DNA of 64,000 bases from NCBI GenBank assembly GCA_002698785.1, contig PAAG01000031.1:1-64000 (forward strand), written 5' to 3'. Within the stretch, counting starts at the first letter, position 1; each line of letters begins with the position of its first letter. Of this stretch, positions 16,045-23,596 are shown one piece after another. Below the pieces are notes generated by a model. It searched no databases and had not been told where the DNA came from. It saw only the letters and a program-made list of their open reading frames with translations. A program made the translations under genes and the position numbers. The stretch is from Verrucomicrobiales bacterium. GTDB taxonomy: Bacteria > Verrucomicrobiota > Verrucomicrobiia > Verrucomicrobiales > DEV007.

Positions 16045-17655
16045 TTACTGCTCTGCTTTGACCTTGGCAAGGCAGGCGTCGGCCGATCCGCCACGGGATG
16101 AGGTGGTCATGAGGCGGAGCTTGGAAGCGCGCTTGTCTCCGCGCATCTTGACCTTCACCTTGAAGTGGACGCTTTTGCCTGCTCCGAGGTCTGCCATTTT
16201 GAAACCACTCGATTTGACCTTTGCTGTGACGTTGGCTTTTCCTCCGGTAAGGCGGATGATTCTTGGTTTGATTCCGCGGATTTTGCCTGCTTTACGCACG
16301 GTGAGTGTGTCGTGGAGGTTTCCATCGTTCTGCACTGCGAAGAAGTATTTGGCGCGGTTGCTTTTCAAGCGAGTGCGGATTTTCTGTCCGGCTGCGTTCG
16401 TGTTGTAGCGGTTGTTGCCTTTCATCTTGGCCGCGTTGAGCTTTTTCCCGATCATCATGTCAGACTTCATGTCGACCTGGGTGGAATGAAGGAAGAAGGT
16501 GACGTTGCGATCGGTCGGTGTGCCGAGGTCGGTGCCGGGCTGCTCGACGTCGTCGACGTGGGCATCGATGCGAAGGGTGTTGTCGTCGACTACTACGGCG
16601 CGACCGCTGACCAGCTCGTCGATGTTGGCATGGTGATCGATGCCGAGCTGGAGGGTGAAGTCGTTGAGGTTGAGGCCTGCGAAGGCGCCGGGTGACTCGA
16701 TGAAGATTTCGTAGTTGCCGGTTCCTACTCGGCTGGCGGAAATCATTCCCCCAGGAAGCGATGTGGTCGCTCCAAAGATACTCCCGTCGGAGCCATTGAT
16801 GCGGCCCATGGCGGTGAGCTGGTTCGATGTGTAGTAGGAGTTGGCGTGTGTGGTAGGGACACGGTAGATGGTGTAGTAGACCGTCTCGTTAATGGGGTCG
16901 ATGTTGTCGTCGTCTGACTCGTCCTGTGCATCATAGGAGCGGAAGCGAATGGTGACGCTGTCGTCGGTGGCGAAATCGGAGGTATAGACGCGCACCATTT
17001 TATCCTGCGATCCGGTGCTGTAGGGTGTCGCGATCACGACATAGTCAGAACCGTCGTCGTCGGCAAAGGCACCGGGTTTTGTGAAGGTGAGTTCGACGTA
17101 ACCATCGCTGACCCAGTTCGAAGAGACTTCGCAATCGGGAACGGTGACTCCGGAGGAGAGGTTTCCGAAGCTGCCGTAGCGGCCTGTCGCGAAGAGGTAG
17201 GGACTGGTGGCAGGAATGGTGGAGGCCCCACCGGGGATGCGATGAATGGCGAAGTAGAACGGGCAATCCTCGGGCTCGTGGGCGTCGGGCGCTGCGGAGT
17301 CTTCGATGTTCGACATACGCACGTCTACGGAGATCTTGTGATCGGTGAGATCGTTGATCGATGTGATGACGTTTGTCTTTTTGTAGAAGGGCGATGTCAG
17401 GGTGGTATGAACGACGATCTCGTCCACGGTGTATCCGATGAAGGCGTTTTCGCGTTCGACCTCGACGACGCAGCGTCCGTTGGTGAAGCCCATGCCAGAG
17501 ATCGTTGCATCTACGGTGGTGGCGTAGCGGGTAATTCCGCCGGTTTCGTCGACTCTGCCGAAGGCGATGAGCGTGGGTTCCTGGGCAAATGTGAGCTGGG
17601 TCGAGCCCAGCAACATCGCTGCGAGGAGGAGGGTTTTGGTGATAAGAAGTTTCAT
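16045..17655 (-). CDS. Secreted protein of three tandem modules plus C-terminal PDL-type domain
   Basis: 536 residues with a signal peptide (LLLAAMLLGSTQLTFA). Three imperfect modules of about 115-130 residues follow. Each opens with A-x-GR (LIAFGRVDETGG, LFATGRYGSFGN, LTAMGRINGSDG), has a central CEVE/VELTF/YEIFI strand followed by AF, and closes with a YFAIHR / YYTIYR / TFFLHS strand. The last 140 residues (from MMIGKKLNAAKMKGN) match the PDL-type domain of secreted verrucomicrobial and planctomycete proteins: N-x-YNT-x-x-x-GQ, then YFFAVQNDGN and D-TLTV. The same domain type ends the protein at 39281-40507. A structural or surface-display role is likely; no enzyme motif is seen. Confidence 0.75.
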   Translation of the reverse strand: MKLLITKTLLLAAMLLGSTQLTFAQEPTLIAFGRVDETGGITRYATTVDATISGMGFTNGRCVVEVERENAFIGYTVDEIVVHTTLTSPFYKKTNVITSINDLTDHKISVDVRMSNIEDSAAPDAHEPEDCPFYFAIHRIPGGASTIPATSPYLFATGRYGSFGNLSSGVTVPDCEVSSNWVSDGYVELTFTKPGAFADDDGSDYVVIATPYSTGSQDKMVRVYTSDFATDDSVTIRFRSYDAQDESDDDNIDPINETVYYTIYRVPTTHANSYYTSNQLTAMGRINGSDGSIFGATTSLPGGMISASRVGTGNYEIFIESPGAFAGLNLNDFTLQLGIDHHANIDELVSGRAVVVDDNTLRIDAHVDDVEQPGTDLGTPTDRNVTFFLHSTQVDMKSDMMIGKKLNAAKMKGNNRYNTNAAGQKIRTRLKSNRAKYFFAVQNDGNLHDTLTVRKAGKIRGIKPRIIRLTGGKANVTAKVKSSGFKMADLGAGKSVHFKVKVKMRGDKRASKLRLMTTSSRGGSADACLAKVKAEQ

Positions 17656-17875
17656 GTCTTTGGTATTGGTTGGGGTTGTTGTTGTGGGCGGGCGTTATTT
17701 TCGCGGGGTCTGAAGTCGGAAAATGCTTCGCCTGCCACCCTTGTCTTGGGGAAGGGGGACGCGTGGTTACATGGCCGGAGAACTTTTTTTCCGGGCAGGA
17801 GGGAAGAGGAGGGGGGCAGCGGTTCAGCCGATCAGGGTTTCAGGCTGGGCTGGAGGGGGCTGATGGGCTGAGGAC

Positions 17876-17946
17876 GAAGGATTCACATCCTTCGCTACGT
17901 TGGTGGTGCGGAGTCGGAGCTGGTAGCGAATCTCGTGAGAGATTCG
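17876..17946 (+). repeat. Two palindromic elements in a 317-bp gene-free stretch
   Basis: The stretch 17656-17972 holds no gene that I can support. It contains GAAGGAT-TCAC-ATCCTTC (17876-17893, 7-bp stem) and CGAATCTC-GTGA-GAGATTCG (17927-17946, 8-bp stem). Both have 4-nt loops and neighbouring GCTAC or GTAG segments, like the other interspersed palindromes of this genome. Neither is followed by a T-tract. Confidence 0.7.
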
Positions 17947-17972
17947 GGGTTATGCTGGGGGCTTTGCTTTAT

Positions 17973-18362
17973 TCACCAAGGCTCATCATATGGGAGCGTG
18001 TCGGGATCGACGTTGATGTAGTCGGGCGCTGGTGTTTCCAGGAATTGGACTGCGGAGATGGTGCGGTGGCCTTTGATCCAGGCTTTGCAGACGCGGTGCA
18101 TGCCATCCATGATGCGACCGTCTGCGCAAAGGATGATGGGATAAGCGAGGTCGGTTTCTTCTATCAGCTTCGCGTGCAGGGCGATGTCTCGGGCGGTGGC
18201 GTGTGGCTGGTCGGGCTGGAACCAATAGGATTCCTCGTGATCGAGGATGGGGTCGACCTTCACTTTCTTGATGGGAAGAGATCGGGAGAGCTCCACGAGG
18301 CGATGGACATCCCAGAGGTAAAGGCCTTCGGCGGTCTGGCGCTGGTGGTATTGGCGTCTCAT
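17973..18362 (-). CDS. ParB-like nuclease-fold domain protein
   Basis: 129 residues from the ATG giving MRRQYHQRQTAEGLYLWDVH. This start is preferred over a frame opening at 18686 because the upstream part is unrelated sequence that overlaps another gene. The core DLAYPIILCADGRIMDGMHR is the ParB/sulfiredoxin-like box: a beta strand, then GRxxDGxHR, the phosphate-binding signature of this superfamily. Small single-domain members occur widely outside partition loci and may act as nucleotide-dependent switches or nucleases. It overlaps the upstream membrane gene by 4 bp. Confidence 0.7.
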   Translation of the reverse strand: MRRQYHQRQTAEGLYLWDVHRLVELSRSLPIKKVKVDPILDHEESYWFQPDQPHATARDIALHAKLIEETDLAYPIILCADGRIMDGMHRVCKAWIKGHRTISAVQFLETPAPDYINVDPDTLPYDEPW

Positions 18363-18775
18363 TCCGATGCTGGCAGGGTAGCGGAGCTTGGGCGGCGCAT
18401 AAACCTCAAACCGATGAGGAAGATAATCAGGCTGATGGCTGCGAATGCCACGGTTATAAAACTCCATGAGAATTCGTAATCCGAAAGTGCGGCATGACGG
18501 AGATAGTTTCGCGATTCCAATGTTCTCGGCGAAGATGCTGGCAAGCGCGACAATTTGAATCTCGACGAATACGTGGAAGGTAAACGGAGAATTAAAATCG
18601 TATCTGGCAGCAACTCCACAAGGAACGTCTGTTTTCGTATCGGATTGTGAATATAGGCTCGGGTGCACACGCTCGAAGAGCGCCACTTTATCGCTTTGAC
18701 TGTGAGAATCGGTCCTAACAATGCAGTTACCAACAGGACGCGTACGATGAGGGTTCTAATGGGGAGCTTCTGCAC
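18359..18775 (-). CDS. Hypothetical membrane protein (start uncertain)
   Basis: About 138 residues from a GTG at 18775; an ATG at 18862 is in frame but would overlap the gene upstream by 31 bp. Hydrophobic segments occur near both ends (LIVRVLLVTALLGPIL and SFITVAFAAISLIIFLIGL), with a polar domain of about 80 residues between them. That suggests a small two-pass protein with one extracytoplasmic domain. Its stop overlaps the start of the ParB-like gene. Family not recognised. Confidence 0.5.
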   Translation of the reverse strand: MQKLPIRTLIVRVLLVTALLGPILTVKAIKWRSSSVCTRAYIHNPIRKQTFLVELLPDTILILRLPSTYSSRFKLSRLPASSPRTLESRNYLRHAALSDYEFSWSFITVAFAAISLIIFLIGLRFMRRPSSATLPASE

Positions 18776-18831
18776 GACTTTTGTATCTATACACAAAAGG
18801 GCGCAGCGAAGGCCAACAGGAAATGCCCGTA

Positions 18832-19683
18832 TTACGTTTCCTTCGTCAACCACTCCCGCCACTTTGCCTGGAGATTGGGGTAGTCGGTGCCGAGGGTGCT
18901 TTCGACAGCACGGGAGAAGGAACGTTCGGGGCTGAGCCAGATCTTACGAACGGCATCGGGACCGAAGGTTTCGTGGAGAAAGGCGACGACTGCGAAGCCA
19001 TCGCCATAGGGATCGGAAACGCGGATGTCTTTGGCGAACTTCACGCGGTCGGGTTGGCGACGGATGGGAGCGAGGCGTTTTTCCAATCGCTCGGTGAAGC
19101 GTTCTCCATCGGCGCCGCGACTGGCGATGAATTCATCGAATCCCTGTAGGAACCACGGGTCGGCCTGGTGATACTGCCAGCCTCCGCCTTTGCTGAGGAT
19201 GAGGCGCTGCACGAAAACGGAGGAGTATTCGTGCAAGAGGATCCGGTAGTAGGTATCGACTGCGTCGGTGGGGCTGGTGCGACCGACAGCGTATTGGGAA
19301 AAGATGGAGGGAGCGAGGAGATGAATGCGGGCCTGGTAGCCATCCCACCGCATGTTGCTCTCCATGGAGGCGTGGCTGTAGGAGGCGTGGCGGCATCCGT
19401 CCGGGTGCGTCATCACTTCGACGACGGTGGTGTCGAGCAGGCGGGCAGGATCGGGCTCGCCGAAGAGGGTGCTGAGTTCTTTCGTGGCGCGATCCATCAT
19501 GGTATCCACGGCGCGGGCGTCTTCGCCAAACTCGGGCGGGAATTTCACTCGCCAGAACTCGCGTTCGACGGTGACCCATTCGCTCTCGGTTTTTGCGGCG
19601 GTCGCTCCGATGAAAACCAGCACACCCAGCAGCAGCACAAAGAGCGGCCTTGGAATACGGGGGAAGGGTCTGCTGCGCATCAC
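18832..19683 (-). CDS. Exported degenerate gluzincin (peptidase MA-like), probably inactive
   Basis: 283 residues with an N-terminal signal or anchor (RPLFVLLLGVLVFIGATAA). The layout fits the peptidase MA-like gluzincins: an N-terminal alpha/beta part, a helix with the zinc motif, a downstream W-L/F-x-x-G-x-x-E/D segment and helical C-terminal repeats. However, the zinc helix reads LLHEYSSVFVQRL, so the second histidine of HExxH is missing. The following segment reads WFLQGFDEFIAS, which retains an acidic residue. Loss of a zinc ligand suggests a binding or scaffold role, unless the alignment is wrong. Confidence 0.65.
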   Translation of the reverse strand: MMRSRPFPRIPRPLFVLLLGVLVFIGATAAKTESEWVTVEREFWRVKFPPEFGEDARAVDTMMDRATKELSTLFGEPDPARLLDTTVVEVMTHPDGCRHASYSHASMESNMRWDGYQARIHLLAPSIFSQYAVGRTSPTDAVDTYYRILLHEYSSVFVQRLILSKGGGWQYHQADPWFLQGFDEFIASRGADGERFTERLEKRLAPIRRQPDRVKFAKDIRVSDPYGDGFAVVAFLHETFGPDAVRKIWLSPERSFSRAVESTLGTDYPNLQAKWREWLTKET

Positions 19684-19752
19684 CGGGTAATGTAGCCCCG
19701 GAAGGCGGTGGGGGCTATGGGAATTTCAGGGGTTCAGGGGTGACGGCGCGCA

Positions 19753-19770
19753 GTCCCTCGTTCGAGGGAC
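19753..19770 (+). repeat. Palindromic element, 8-bp stem
   Basis: GTCCCTCG-TT-CGAGGGAC is a perfect palindrome in the 177-bp space between the divergent genes at 19683 and 19861. It resembles a REP-type element; an operator function is also possible. Confidence 0.55.
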
Positions 19771-19860
19771 GCACGGTGGTGACGGGTGATATATATTTGG
19801 GACTGCCAGGTATGCATATTTATCTTTCCGATTCGGTGCGGTTTCGATAGTGTTCCCTGC

Positions 19861-20727
19861 ATGAAATGGGCTTTGCTTTCTGTGTCGTGTCTCTTGTGTA
19901 TCGGATTGGTCAATGGGCAGGAGGAGAAGAAGGCGAATTGGAATGTGATCGAGCGAGACGGGAGGAATTATGTTTCGGCGCGAAATATGGCGAGCTTCTA
20001 CCAATTCACGAATGTCTGGGAAAGTGAGGATGCGCCGGGGCTTTCGATGTCGCTGGAGTCGCCACGTATGGAGGTGAGTGTTCTGGCTGGTGATGAATTT
20101 ATCCGAGTGAACAAGGTGAAGTTCGGTCTTTTCCACCCAGTCGTTCGGGATGAGGAGAGCGGGGCGATCTTGATCAGCACGAAAGATCTCGCCCGCGTGA
20201 TCGAGCCGGTGCTGCGGCCGTCGCGGTCTACTCCTCGCGAGGCACCGGATCGCGTTTCCATTTCACCAATTGGCGAGGCTGCGCTGCTGGAGCATTTCGA
20301 TATCGATGTATTGCAGGGGCTGTTGAAGATGGCCGGTTGGGAAGCTGTCGGGCCGGACGAGGAACGAAGCCTGGAGCTGGAACTGCATTTCGTCGAAGGC
20401 GAGCCCGCGCAGGACGGCGTGGAAATCACTACCGAATGGGTGGGCTCGGAAGCGCGAGAAAAGTGGGAGAGGTCGAATCAAGCCATCGCCTTTGCCACTG
20501 CGATACATGCGCAAGTGCTTCGCGGAATGAATGCGAAGGACGGCGGGGTGAATCCGCGGGCGGTGCAAGAGGCAACGGGCTCAACTCCGGTGATCGCGAT
20601 GCATTTGACCGTGCCGCCCGATTTCGTGGGCTACCGTCATCTTTCCCGTTTGGTCGCGAAAGCTCTGGAGCGCGAGGCGTTGGTCAATCAAGGGCGTGAA
20701 GTGCCGGTGGCTTCTGTGGAGGAGTGA
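19861..20727 (+). CDS. Secreted protein resembling a degenerate N-acetylmuramoyl-L-alanine amidase
   Basis: 288 residues from the ATG before a signal peptide (KWALLSVSCLLCIGLVNG). The N-terminal half resembles the stalk domain often fused to cell-wall amidases (two YVSARNMASFY / ILISTKDLARVI type strands). The C-terminal half has an order like Amidase_3: an ELELHF strand at the place of the family's SIHxN, then DGVEI, NQAIAFATAIHAQVLRGMNA-KDGGV and a final HLSRLVAKALER helix. The first zinc ligand region (DPGHGG in true amidases) is not recognisable, so catalysis is doubtful. This assignment is based on pattern order only. Confidence 0.5.
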   Translation: MKWALLSVSCLLCIGLVNGQEEKKANWNVIERDGRNYVSARNMASFYQFTNVWESEDAPGLSMSLESPRMEVSVLAGDEFIRVNKVKFGLFHPVVRDEESGAILISTKDLARVIEPVLRPSRSTPREAPDRVSISPIGEAALLEHFDIDVLQGLLKMAGWEAVGPDEERSLELELHFVEGEPAQDGVEITTEWVGSEAREKWERSNQAIAFATAIHAQVLRGMNAKDGGVNPRAVQEATGSTPVIAMHLTVPPDFVGYRHLSRLVAKALEREALVNQGREVPVASVEE

Positions 20728-20734
20728 GGGGGTA

Positions 20735-21028
20735 TCACTTCCTTCTCATGCCGTAGCTAGGGTGGCGTTTGTTGTGTCGGACAACTAAAACTCGAATGTC
20801 GGTCCCAACTTCACGGAACAGGAAATGGTAGGGGAACCGGTTGAGGTTGACCCTACGGATTGGCTTTCGCAGTTAATGAAACTTTTTCGGATATGAATCC
20901 GCGTTACCAATGAAGAGCATTAATTCCTCGAAGAACTCATCCGCGAGTTCGGGGCCGGACCCAATTGTGTAGTAGGCGAGAATTTCAGAAACGTCTCGCT
21001 GGACCGATCGATTGAAAACAACAGCCAT
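20735..21028 (-). pseudogene. RelE/ParE-type toxin gene interrupted by an in-frame stop
   Basis: The frame opens with MAVVFNRSVQRDVSEILAYY, a typical RelE/ParE N-terminus, and is broken by TAA at 20873-20875 after residue 51. The same frame continues after the stop with family-typical sequence (IRRVNLNRFPYHFLFREVG, then IRVLVVRHNKRHP) to a TGA at 20735-20737. One C-to-T change in a CAA or CAG codon would explain it. The full product would be about 97 residues, normal for the family. It starts 9 bp after the intact antitoxin gene. Confidence 0.85.
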
Positions 21029-21037
21029 TCCCGGCAA

Positions 21038-21247
21038 TTATCGTCCGAGCGAACTCTTGAACTCTTCCATCGTCATGGAAGCAGCAGGATCATTGTCCAT
21101 TTCTTTGTCGCGGCGAAGCGCTTCGGCGAGACCTTCGTCATCATCGGAAAGGACTGGCGACAGAGAGGCAAGAAGTCGTGACGCGAGTCCGGCTCGTTCT
21201 TTCTCGGAGAGGCGCATGGCCTCGGCTTCCAGTTCTTGAATCGACAT
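21038..21247 (-). CDS. Addiction-module antitoxin component
   Basis: 69 residues: MSIQELEAEAMRLSEKERAG followed by LASRLLASL, the pattern of the TIGR02574-type addiction module component found upstream of RelE/ParE toxins. These antitoxins bind and block the toxin and usually repress their own operon. The frame is intact, while the toxin gene directly downstream has a nonsense codon, so this is an orphaned antitoxin or one that acts on related toxins elsewhere. Confidence 0.8.
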   Translation of the reverse strand: MSIQELEAEAMRLSEKERAGLASRLLASLSPVLSDDDEGLAEALRRDKEMDNDPAASMTMEEFKSSLGR

Positions 21248-21313
21248 TATTTGAGATTACACCAGGAGGATGAGGGAATCAATTTCGGAGTGAAGCATTG
21301 AAACTGGAGGGGC

Positions 21314-21829
21314 TCAGTCCGCTGAATCCATTCTCCCCGATTCGGTGATGAGATGGGTGATACCTTCCGCGTGAAGAATTTCGAGGACCTGTGCGAGATT
21401 GGAATTTTTCGCGGTTGGGAAAGCGGTGATTATGTAAGAGGCACGCGAGTCGGTCAGCCTTGCCGCTTCGACGATCTTCGCTATTCGGGTTTTTGCTGTC
21501 TCGAGGGAGATCTCCTCGTCATCGTAATAAAGCCGATCCAGATCCAGGAAGAGGTGCGAGTAACAGACGGTGATGGCGTTCTTGTTGGCTAGCTCACCGG
21601 TGGAGAAAGTGAAGGTGGGAGAGCCTGAATTTGTCATGAAGCGGACAGTGGTCGGGGAGTCTGATGACTCGCAAAGGGAACCAATCGCATCCAATGTCGC
21701 ATCTGCAGATGTATCTAGCAGAGTGGGGTCTCGAAAATCGAAGGTGATATGTGCCTGGGGTTGCTCAGGCTCCGTGCATGCTTGGAGGGCGGCGAACAAG
21801 AGGAGGGTGAATAGAAGGGGGAATTTCAT
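21314..21829 (-). CDS. Lipoprotein with ExbD/TolR-like C-terminal domain
   Basis: 171 residues. A lipobox (LFAALQAC, Cys18) marks it as a lipoprotein. The C-terminal 60 residues (EISLETAKTRIAKIVEAARL, then ASYIITAFPTAK, then LAQVLEILHAEGITHLITES) have the helix-strand-helix-strand order of the periplasmic domain of ExbD/TolR, in which a strand follows a helix pair and the end reads GIxxxxLxT. There is no ExbD transmembrane helix and no ExbB nearby. Function unknown; it may be a free-standing variant of that fold. Confidence 0.6.
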   Translation of the reverse strand: MKFPLLFTLLLFAALQACTEPEQPQAHITFDFRDPTLLDTSADATLDAIGSLCESSDSPTTVRFMTNSGSPTFTFSTGELANKNAITVCYSHLFLDLDRLYYDDEEISLETAKTRIAKIVEAARLTDSRASYIITAFPTAKNSNLAQVLEILHAEGITHLITESGRMDSAD

Positions 21830-21913
21830 TCGAGTATTTGTTAGGGGACTAAAACATTAGGGCTGCGTTCCAATCAGGAGGCAGTGATGAATTCTCGATT
21901 GTCCGTTCCTGAT

Positions 21914-22204
21914 TCAGTCTTTCCTGTGTCGCCGTGCTTGCGATAACACGTCTATAATGATGACGATCAATCCAATTGCTATTCCCGCCATTAGTCCCTG
22001 GGTTACTCCTTGTCCGACCCCCACAGCTATCGGATTGAATTCAGGATTTTGACCTGCTGAGAAAACGCCTTGGTAGTAATCGGGGAGAAACTTGCCAAGC
22101 AGGAAACCGATTGTTCCGCCAAGAAGGGAAAAGATAATTCCGCTCAAAAAAATCGTGAGTATTGACCGTCGATAGTTCATGAGATTTGAATGTCTGTCCG
22201 TCAT
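21914..22204 (-). CDS. Small two-pass membrane protein
   Basis: 96 residues from MTDRHSNLMNYRRSILTIFL; longer starts at 22315 run into the upstream gene. Two hydrophobic segments (about 13-36 and 65-88) flank a short loop, and the C-terminus is basic (RRHRKD). No family recognised. It starts 4 bp after the stop of the upstream membrane gene, so the two are probably co-translated. Confidence 0.55.
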   Translation of the reverse strand: MTDRHSNLMNYRRSILTIFLSGIIFSLLGGTIGFLLGKFLPDYYQGVFSAGQNPEFNPIAVGVGQGVTQGLMAGIAIGLIVIIIDVLSQARRHRKD

Positions 22205-22208
22205 CTTT

Positions 22209-22691
22209 CTATAACGCTTCCGGAGTCCCAAACCGTTTGGGCAATTTCCTTCGAGCCGAAGTGCTTCGAAATGCCTTGTTGTTCGCTTTTTCCGGAGGCA
22301 TGAGGAAGACAGCAAGGACCATCGCTAACAGGATCCCGCAACCGAGTTTCATTTCCGGTTCGTTGAACAAGAAGCTCGTGACACCCGCTCGGTGGAAGGG
22401 CAGAAAAAGCCAGAACCAGCAGTAGGGATTCAGTGCGACGTAGAACCAGAAGAGAGATCTTCGCACTTTCGGCAGGTAGCCTTTTCCAAGATCGAAAAAG
22501 ATTCGGATTCCCCACCAGCAGAGAAAGCCCGGCGCGAGGAAAAGTGGAATCGCCAAAATCTCGTTGATTGAGAATCCATTTGTTACGCCGTAGAAGAACA
22601 CGACAAACCCCACGGGGACTCCGATTAGTGATCCGAGCAGGAGAACGAGCAAGGTCAGGCCCAGGAGCCACTCATGTGCGAGTCGTCTCAT
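22209..22691 (-). CDS. Multi-pass membrane protein, unknown
   Basis: 160 residues from MRRLAHEWLLGLTLLVLLLG; the longer frame to 22826 would run through the left arm of the inverted repeat. Four hydrophobic segments are visible (about 8-35, 42-65, 80-100 and 120-138) and the C-terminus is strongly basic (RSTSARRKLPKRF). Family not recognised. It may form a complex with the small membrane protein downstream. Confidence 0.55.
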   Translation of the reverse strand: MRRLAHEWLLGLTLLVLLLGSLIGVPVGFVVFFYGVTNGFSINEILAIPLFLAPGFLCWWGIRIFFDLGKGYLPKVRRSLFWFYVALNPYCWFWLFLPFHRAGVTSFLFNEPEMKLGCGILLAMVLAVFLMPPEKANNKAFRSTSARRKLPKRFGTPEAL

Positions 22692-22802
22692 TTTATCGAG
22701 GTGTGGGCATGAAGTGCGATAGGTGGAGTCGGCTTGATTATAGGTAATTGGAGGGTGTGGGGCGAGGACCGAATGCGTGAGTGTTGTCGAATTAGTGGTT
22801 GG

Positions 22803-22895
22803 AGGATAAAGCTCCAGCTTTGTCATAGAATGGAGTAGTCGGGTTGGAATTGATGGTTCGCGGGGCTTCCGGGGACAAAGCTGGAGCTTTATCCT
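22803..22895 (+). repeat. Perfect 22-bp inverted repeat with 49-bp spacer
   Basis: The arm at 22803-22824 (AGGATAAAGCTCCAGCTTTG plus TC) is matched exactly by its reverse complement at 22874-22895. Each arm also contains its own palindrome, AAAGCT-CC-AGCTTT. It lies in the 341-bp gene-free stretch 22692-23032, between the membrane-protein gene (minus strand) and hipB (plus strand). The structure suits a paired REP element (BIME-like). I see nothing else firm in this stretch except AT-rich sequence before hipB and a TTGACG at 22973-22978. Confidence 0.9.
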
Positions 22896-23032
22896 ACAGT
22901 TTTGTATTCGTAGGGGGATGGTAGATTTGCATTTGGATATTCAGTTTAATGAAAAGTTTGGTGTAAATAGGGTTGACGGATCTAGAATTGCGACCAAATT
23001 TTCATTAGAGTGAATATTTGTCTGCGGTATCG

Positions 23033-23257
23033 ATGAACTTGGAAGAACTTGGACAGGCCCTCCGGCATCGGAGAAAGGTTGCAAAGATCACGCAGGCGGA
23101 TCTGGCGGATCTCTCCGGGCTGTCGGTGCACACGCTGAGCGATCTTGAGTCGGGAAAGGGTAACCCGACCTTTGAGGTGTTGGCGAAACTCTGTGCGTCA
23201 ATGGGGCTGGATATTCAACTGGTCCCACGTGCGCCCGGGGCCGAGCTGAATGAGTAA
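23033..23257 (+). CDS. hipB: HipB-type antitoxin (XRE family)
   Basis: 74 residues from MNLEELGQALRHRRK; a TTG 15 bp upstream is less likely. It is a single Cro/C1-type helix-turn-helix domain (ITQADLADLSGLSVHTLSDL, then ESGKGNPTFEVLAKLC). In Hip systems this protein binds the operon's operators and sits with the kinase in a complex. It is followed after 9 bp by hipS and then hipT, so it is the DNA-binding part of a three-gene system. I could not identify a clear TATCC-N8-GGATA operator upstream. Confidence 0.85.
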   Translation: MNLEELGQALRHRRKVAKITQADLADLSGLSVHTLSDLESGKGNPTFEVLAKLCASMGLDIQLVPRAPGAELNE

Positions 23258-23266
23258 CTTTACTGA

Positions 23267-23596
23267 ATGAGAAGTGGTATTGTCAGGGTCAGGGGTATTC
23301 GTGCCGGGCGGATCGAGGAGACGCCTGAGGGGTTCCGATTTCGCTACGATGCTGATTACCTTGCCAGAGAGCGTGCTGTTGCGGTGAGCCTGACACTTCC
23401 GCTGCGGAGCGAGCCGTTTGAATCGCCCCATTTGTTCGCCTTTTTTGAAGGGCTTTTGTCCGAGGGCTCTTTGCGAAGCATGCAGTCCCGGCAATACAAG
23501 ATCGATGAGGACGACAGTTTTGGTTTTCTGATACGGACGACCTCGGCGGATGTCATCGGGAATGTCACGGTTGAACCCGAGGAGGAGGGAGCATGA
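23267..23596 (+). CDS. hipS: HipS-type protein (separate HipA N-terminal subdomain)
   Basis: 109 residues matching only the N-terminal subdomain of HipA: a strand-rich start (IRAGRIEETPEGFRFRYD), then AVAVSLTLPLRSEPFES, then LFAFFEGLLSEG, and DSFGFLIRTT. In ordinary HipA this piece is fused to the kinase; here it has its own gene, as in HipBST of enteropathogenic E. coli, where HipS is the protein that neutralises HipT. Its stop overlaps the hipT start (ATGA), so translation is coupled. Confidence 0.85.
   Translation: MRSGIVRVRGIRAGRIEETPEGFRFRYDADYLARERAVAVSLTLPLRSEPFESPHLFAFFEGLLSEGSLRSMQSRQYKIDEDDSFGFLIRTTSADVIGNVTVEPEEEGA

Noticed and set aside
18363-18686. N-terminal extension of the ParB-like gene
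   Set aside because: The frame is open but overlaps the membrane-protein gene in another frame; family members begin at the internal MRRQYHQR.
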